A stretch of DNA of 42,248 nucleotides from Ignavibacteria bacterium (lineage in GTDB: Bacteria > Bacteroidota > Ignavibacteria > Tepidaquicellales > Tepidaquicellaceae): contig JAFGII010000009.1 of assembly GCA_016929695.1 (NCBI GenBank), forward strand, positions 1 to 42,248, given 5' to 3'. Positions 38,657 to 42,248 of the stretch are shown piece after piece. The notes under the pieces were generated by a model that worked only from the letters and a program-made list of their open reading frames with translations, ran no database searches and was not told where the DNA came from. Position 1 is the stretch's first letter; each line of letters begins with the position of its first letter. Made by a program: the position numbers and the translations under genes.

Positions 38657-39172
38657 TTATATATTACCGTTTTTTTTAGCGATAGACTGGGTTCGAATTT
38701 TTTCCTGAAGTTTCAGCAGACCTTCGAGGAGAGCTTCCGGTCTCGGTGGGCATCCCGGCACATAGACATCGACCGGAATAATCCTGTCGATACCTTTGAG
38801 AACGTGGTAACCGTGCTCCCAGTAAGGACCTCCGCAGTTAGCGCAGCTGCCCATAGAGAGGATATATTTCGGTTCAGGCATCTGGTCATAGAGTCTTTTA
38901 ATTCTCGATGCCATTTTGAGCGTAACCGTTCCTGAAATCAGAATAATATCCACGTGTCTCGGCGAGGGTCTCGGGATAATACCGAATCTGTCGAGGTCAT
39001 AGTGGGAAGCTGAAGTGGACATCATTTCAATAGCGCAGCAAGCGAGACCGAAGAACATCTGCCACATAGAAGAGAGTCTTGCATAGTTCAGGAGTTTATC
39101 GGCGGAAGTAATAATAATATTTCCCGACTCAAACTGTTCAACACGGCTATCAAGCCTATTAAGAATACCCAT
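38657..39172 (-). CDS. nuoB: NADH-quinone oxidoreductase (complex I) subunit B
   Basis: NuoB binds the terminal 4Fe-4S cluster N2, which reduces quinone. The 171 residues contain all four ligands: the adjacent pair C45/C46 ([11 protein letters not shown]), C110 ([11 protein letters not shown]) and C141 ([14 protein letters not shown]). The start is the ATG at 39172, with a short N-terminus as in other bacterial NuoB. It lies 24 bp after nuoA and 5 bp before nuoC. Confidence 0.97.
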   Translation of the reverse strand: MGILNRLDSRVEQFESGNIIITSADKLLNYARLSSMWQMFFGLACCAIEMMSTSASHYDLDRFGIIPRPSPRHVDIILISGTVTLKMASRIKRLYDQMPEPKYILSMGSCANCGGPYWEHGYHVLKGIDRIIPVDVYVPGCPPRPEALLEGLLKLQEKIRTQSIAKKNGNI

Positions 39173-39196
39173 AAAAGAGAATATTAATTGAGAATA

Positions 39197-39610
39197 TTAA
39201 TTTGAATCAACTTTGAAAATTTGCCTTTTTAATTCAGGAATAACCGGTTGAGGTTTATCCCATTGCAAATCACCTTTAGCGAGCACATAAACGAATCCGA
39301 GAATTAGAATAATCAAGAACACAGCCATTTCAACAAATGCGAACAAGCCCAGTTCTTTAAACACGACAGCCCAGGGAAAGAGGAACACGACTTCCACATC
39401 AAAGATAATAAAAATCAGTGCGACGACATAATATCTAACATTAAATCTTACCCAGGTTTCACCTTCAGTATCTTCACCGCATTCATAAGTGGATTCTTTA
39501 GAATAGGACGGTTTTTTAGGTGCTAAGAACAGGGCGACGAAAAAAGCAATTGCGACGAAAGCAATTGCAAACAACATAAAAACCAAAATCTGACCGTAAT
39601 CAGCAAACAT
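39197..39610 (-). CDS. nuoA: NADH-quinone oxidoreductase (complex I) subunit A
   Basis: NuoA is a three-helix subunit near the quinone chamber. In the 137 residues the family signature is clear: STYECGEDTEGETWVRFNVRYYV followed by LIFIIFDVEVVFLFPWAV. The first helix is near residues 8-28 and the last near 87-110, with a short polar C-terminal tail. It is the first nuo gene in the run and begins 39 bp after birA. Confidence 0.96.
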   Translation of the reverse strand: MFADYGQILVFMLFAIAFVAIAFFVALFLAPKKPSYSKESTYECGEDTEGETWVRFNVRYYVVALIFIIFDVEVVFLFPWAVVFKELGLFAFVEMAVFLIILILGFVYVLAKGDLQWDKPQPVIPELKRQIFKVDSN

Positions 39611-39649
39611 AATTATTCAATAAATTATTAAGCAAGTTAACGATAAAAA

Positions 39650-40420
39650 TTAAAAAATGAAACTTATTTCTCCGGAATAATACTTAACTTTTTTACCTTC
39701 TGCATTTACAATAACAACGGCGCCGTCATCCGACAGGTCAACGGCTTTACCCATAATAACATCCGACTGTAATGACTGTCTGAACCGCACTTCCCTTCCG
39801 AGGAAATGCGAGTTCATTTTCCACAGATACAGAATTCTTTCAGGAAGAAAGAGTGCATCTTTATACAGCAAAATTTTTTTCGAGAGTTCAAACAGCAAAT
39901 CATATCTGTCATAATCAAAACCCGTAACATTTTTCAAAGACGTAACATTATTCTTCAGTTCGTGCGTAAATTTTTCCTGATTTACATTCAATCCGATACC
40001 GATAAAGAATCGTTTCACGTGATTTTGAAGATTTTCAGATTCAGTTAAAATACCGCAAATTTTTTTTCCGTCAACCAATAAATCATTAGGCCATTTAAGA
40101 ATGATATTTTTATCAGCAATAATTTTTGACAGAGTAAAATATATCATCAAAGAAATATAGAAATTAACTATGAATATATTTTGATTTTCCAAATAAAAAT
40201 CCAGAACCAAAGTAAATGTAAGGTTTTTATTTTTTTCGGACAGCCACATCCTTGAGAATCTTCCCCTGCCGGAAGACTGAAAATCCGCCGAGACCAAAGC
40301 AGGAGCAGAGTGAATATTTTGACGTGCAAATGAACCGGTTGAATCAACTTTTTCAAGAATTACTACATCACGGAATAAATTTGCACGATTAATTTTTTTA
40401 ATGAATTCCCTTGAATCCAT
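39650..40420 (-). CDS. birA: Biotin--[acetyl-CoA-carboxylase] ligase
   Basis: BirA joins biotin to the lysine of biotin carboxyl carrier proteins by way of biotinyl-AMP. The 256-residue protein is the short, class I form without the N-terminal DNA-binding domain, so it should not be a repressor. The nucleotide and biotin site is visible: SSGRGRFSRMW (49-59; the usual form is GRGRxGRxW, so Ser replaces Gly) and LKWPNDLLVDGKKICGILTE with the expected catalytic Lys120. GIGLNVNQ (141-148) matches the family GIGiNvn motif. The ATG at 40420 abuts the stop of the S8 peptidase gene with no spacer, and nuoA follows 39 bp later. Confidence 0.93.
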   Translation of the reverse strand: MDSREFIKKINRANLFRDVVILEKVDSTGSFARQNIHSAPALVSADFQSSGRGRFSRMWLSEKNKNLTFTLVLDFYLENQNIFIVNFYISLMIYFTLSKIIADKNIILKWPNDLLVDGKKICGILTESENLQNHVKRFFIGIGLNVNQEKFTHELKNNVTSLKNVTGFDYDRYDLLFELSKKILLYKDALFLPERILYLWKMNSHFLGREVRFRQSLQSDVIMGKAVDLSDDGAVVIVNAEGKKVKYYSGEISFIF

Positions 40421-42031
40421 TTATTTTCTCCGTGCTTCTCTTGAATTCCCTGATTTTCCTGCAGGGTTATCATCCACGGCTTTAGAATTTTTCGGAACTG
40501 AATTTTCTTTATTATTTCCGACATCTTTTTTCTCCGTATCAGAAATATATTTTTCCCGGTCTTTATCTGAAGTAATTTCAGTTTCAGGCAATTCATACCT
40601 CAAAGCGAGATTAGCGTCCACTCTTCCCCATCCGTAATACTGATCCCAGCCGGGTTTATCTTCAACGGGATTACCGACTTTATCCCTCGCCGTTTTAATA
40701 ATAATGTTTTTCAAGTCATCACTTGACCGTTCAGGTTTCTGAGACAGAAGCAGTGATGCTATTGCACTAACGACAGCGGTGGATTGTGAAGTTCCACTCC
40801 AGGAAACGTCATATTTTGTATCATCAATATGATCGAGTCCATATATTTTATTACCCGGAGCAACGACAGATATATGGCTGCCCCAGCAGCTTCCGCCCCC
40901 CCAGGAGAATCTCTGGCTTCTACTATCGTCAGTATCGGTAGCGCCGACAGCGAAGACACCTTTATAACTTGCGGGATAATAATTTCTGCTATTGCCTTTA
41001 TTCATCATAGCGGCAGTAATTAATGCACCGCGACCCACAGCATATTTAACTGCCAGTTCGAGAGTTCTGGAGAAATCTTCTCCGCCTTCACTCATATTAA
41101 TAATTTTCGCACCGTTATCAACCGCATATTTAACTGACAGAGCCCACCATTCATATTCACCGGAGTTTTTATCGGAAAGATTTTTGCAAATCATCATTTT
41201 CGATTTGAAATTAATACCTGCAAATCCTATGGTATTATTGGCATTAGCACCAATGACGGATGCAATATTAGTACCGTGACCAAATCCGTCATTCGGGTCA
41301 CTATCATCGTAAGCAAAATCGTAGCCATTAATATCATCCACATAACCGTTCCTGTCATCATCAATACCGTTATATGGGATTTCATTTTTATTAATCCAGA
41401 GCCGACCTCTGAATTCGGGGTGGTCATCTTTAATGCCCGAATCGAGAATGGCAATAACGATATCCTCATCACCCTGTTCAATTTCCCATCCGTTGAGCAT
41501 AGCAATATCGGCTCCTTTTTTAGCAATACCGCCTGACGAGGGTGTAATATTACCTGTGTTGTTGAGATACCACTGCATATAAAACATTTCGTCATCGGGA
41601 TAGAAGGACGTTTTTTTGAAAGGAACGGAAGGGACATCCCGTTTTCCGCCTGCTTCTCCGATGAACACCGGTTCGGCATATTCGAGATTTTCATCTGCAG
41701 AATAATCATATACGACTCTTGCAATATCATTAATATAATTTGTATCTAAATAGACTACATAAATTCTGCCCATACCGAGTTCATCGAATAATTTTTGATT
41801 GCCGTTGTTAAGGCGGAACAACTGTTTAATTTTCATGATGCGGTACCGGGAATTTTTTTCATCAAGAGAAGCGATACCTGTTTTAAGAGAGATTTGCCCT
41901 GTTGCTTCTGAAATGCGGAGTTCGGATTTTGTCTGAATGAAAAATTTATGCTTTACATACTGTTTCCATTCTGCATTTAACGACAGCGGAATTAAGACTA
42001 TAATTAATATGTAAAAAATTAGTTTCTTCAA
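40421..42031 (-). CDS. Exported S8-family (subtilisin-like) serine peptidase
   Basis: This is a 536-residue secreted serine endopeptidase. A signal peptide (MKKLIFYILIIVLIPLSLNA) is followed by a prodomain-like region (about 21-125) ending ENLEYAEPVF, as in fervidolysin-type proenzymes. The catalytic triad is complete: D197 (AILDSGI), H252 (GHGTNIA) and S415 (WSGTSQSTA), with oxyanion Asn344 (MMNKGNS). The Asp-rich stretch GIDDDRNGYVDD (222-233) probably binds calcium. The last 60 residues are charged and low in complexity, with no T9SS sorting motif, unlike the other secreted proteins here. The start appears to be TTG at 42031; the nearest ATG upstream is out of frame and stops after two codons. 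It is the first gene of the S8-birA-nuo run. Confidence 0.93.
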   Translation of the reverse strand: MKKLIFYILIIVLIPLSLNAEWKQYVKHKFFIQTKSELRISEATGQISLKTGIASLDEKNSRYRIMKIKQLFRLNNGNQKLFDELGMGRIYVVYLDTNYINDIARVVYDYSADENLEYAEPVFIGEAGGKRDVPSVPFKKTSFYPDDEMFYMQWYLNNTGNITPSSGGIAKKGADIAMLNGWEIEQGDEDIVIAILDSGIKDDHPEFRGRLWINKNEIPYNGIDDDRNGYVDDINGYDFAYDDSDPNDGFGHGTNIASVIGANANNTIGFAGINFKSKMMICKNLSDKNSGEYEWWALSVKYAVDNGAKIINMSEGGEDFSRTLELAVKYAVGRGALITAAMMNKGNSRNYYPASYKGVFAVGATDTDDSRSQRFSWGGGSCWGSHISVVAPGNKIYGLDHIDDTKYDVSWSGTSQSTAVVSAIASLLLSQKPERSSDDLKNIIIKTARDKVGNPVEDKPGWDQYYGWGRVDANLALRYELPETEITSDKDREKYISDTEKKDVGNNKENSVPKNSKAVDDNPAGKSGNSREARRK

Positions 42032-42147
42032 TACATTAGTTTGCTTAATATTATTACATCAGAATTAATTTCAAAGTTCCCTTATTTTACTGTAAAATTA
42101 GCAAATATTTTGAATAGATACAGTGTAAAGCGGGATAAAAAATAATC

Positions 42148-42248
42148 ATGAATGAAAAAAATAACCGCAAAGGCGCCACGGACGCAAAGAAAAAACAGAA
42201 TTTAGTAATAGGAGATAGTTATAGAAGAAAAGAAATAAACACGGATAA
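42148..42248 (+). other. Dispersed-repeat-like sequence with an open frame running off the edge
   Basis: From the ATG at 42148 a frame stays open for 33 codons to the window end (begins MNEKNNRKGATDAKKKQN). The DNA resembles two repeat phrases I know from many environmental genomes: CGCAAAGGCGCCACGGACGC followed by AAAG (42166-42189) and AAACACGGATAA at the very end. Such phrases often precede or form the 5' end of small genes such as GxxExxY proteins. Whether this is a gene start or non-coding repeat cannot be decided here. Confidence 0.35.

Noticed and set aside
41227-41730. 167-residue minus-strand frame inside the S8 peptidase gene
   Set aside because: It is an alternate-frame shadow; the S8 triad and Asp-rich site are in the main frame across the same bases.

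Overview
The window is a low-GC bacterial chromosome segment that most likely comes from the Ignavibacteria/Chlorobi side of the FCB (Bacteroidota-like) superphylum. Three secreted proteins end in a type IX secretion (T9SS, type A) sorting domain with the QNYPNPFNP-type motif common in Ignavibacteria. The F1 genes atpD-atpC stand apart from the other ATP synthase genes. Complex I is encoded by an 11-gene cluster without nuoE, nuoF and nuoG, in the same order as in Chlorobi. Shine-Dalgarno sites are mostly weak and several genes start with TTG or GTG. The placement is an inference from gene content and sequence style; no marker gene was compared.

Left part (1-8.7 kb): a metallo-beta-lactamase-fold lipoprotein cut by the window edge, a small probable outer-membrane beta-barrel protein, a ChaN-like exported protein, RmuC, an M15 metallopeptidase, and a 1297-residue hybrid histidine kinase with two kinase modules. 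The first of these modules has lost its ATP-binding motifs. Genes are packed tightly and two convergent pairs overlap at their 3' ends.

Middle part (8.7-26.7 kb): an empty 727-bp AT-rich spacer, then a mostly envelope and secretion set. It contains three T9SS cargo proteins (a repeat-rich surface protein, a beta-propeller/PKD protein and an M14 carboxypeptidase), two large GT-C-like membrane proteins, a zinc-ribbon membrane protein, a lipoprotein of unknown function, a nine-unit TPR protein, and a TPR-bearing sensor kinase. Inside this set sit atpD-atpC and tRNA-Lys(UUU), which ends in a clear intrinsic terminator.

Right part (26.7-42.2 kb), all on the minus strand: glmS, preceded by the terminator of a long gene run. 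In transcription order the run is S8 peptidase, birA, nuoA-B-C-D, a 294-bp gap, nuoH-I-J-K-L, tRNA-Leu(CAA), nuoM and nuoN. Base composition looks richer in GC in the nuo block than elsewhere. The complex encoded is the membrane arm plus the NuoB/C/D/I connecting part, without the NADH-oxidising NuoEFG module, so its electron donor cannot be read from this window. NuoI carries an unusual C-terminal tail containing six 27-bp tandem repeats.

I saw no CRISPR array, prophage, intact insertion sequence or defence system. The most noteworthy points are the eroded kinase module, the NuoI minisatellite, the tRNA gene inside the nuo run, the missing nuoEFG, and repeat-like sequence at the right edge. 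None of them amounts to a clearly new biological system.
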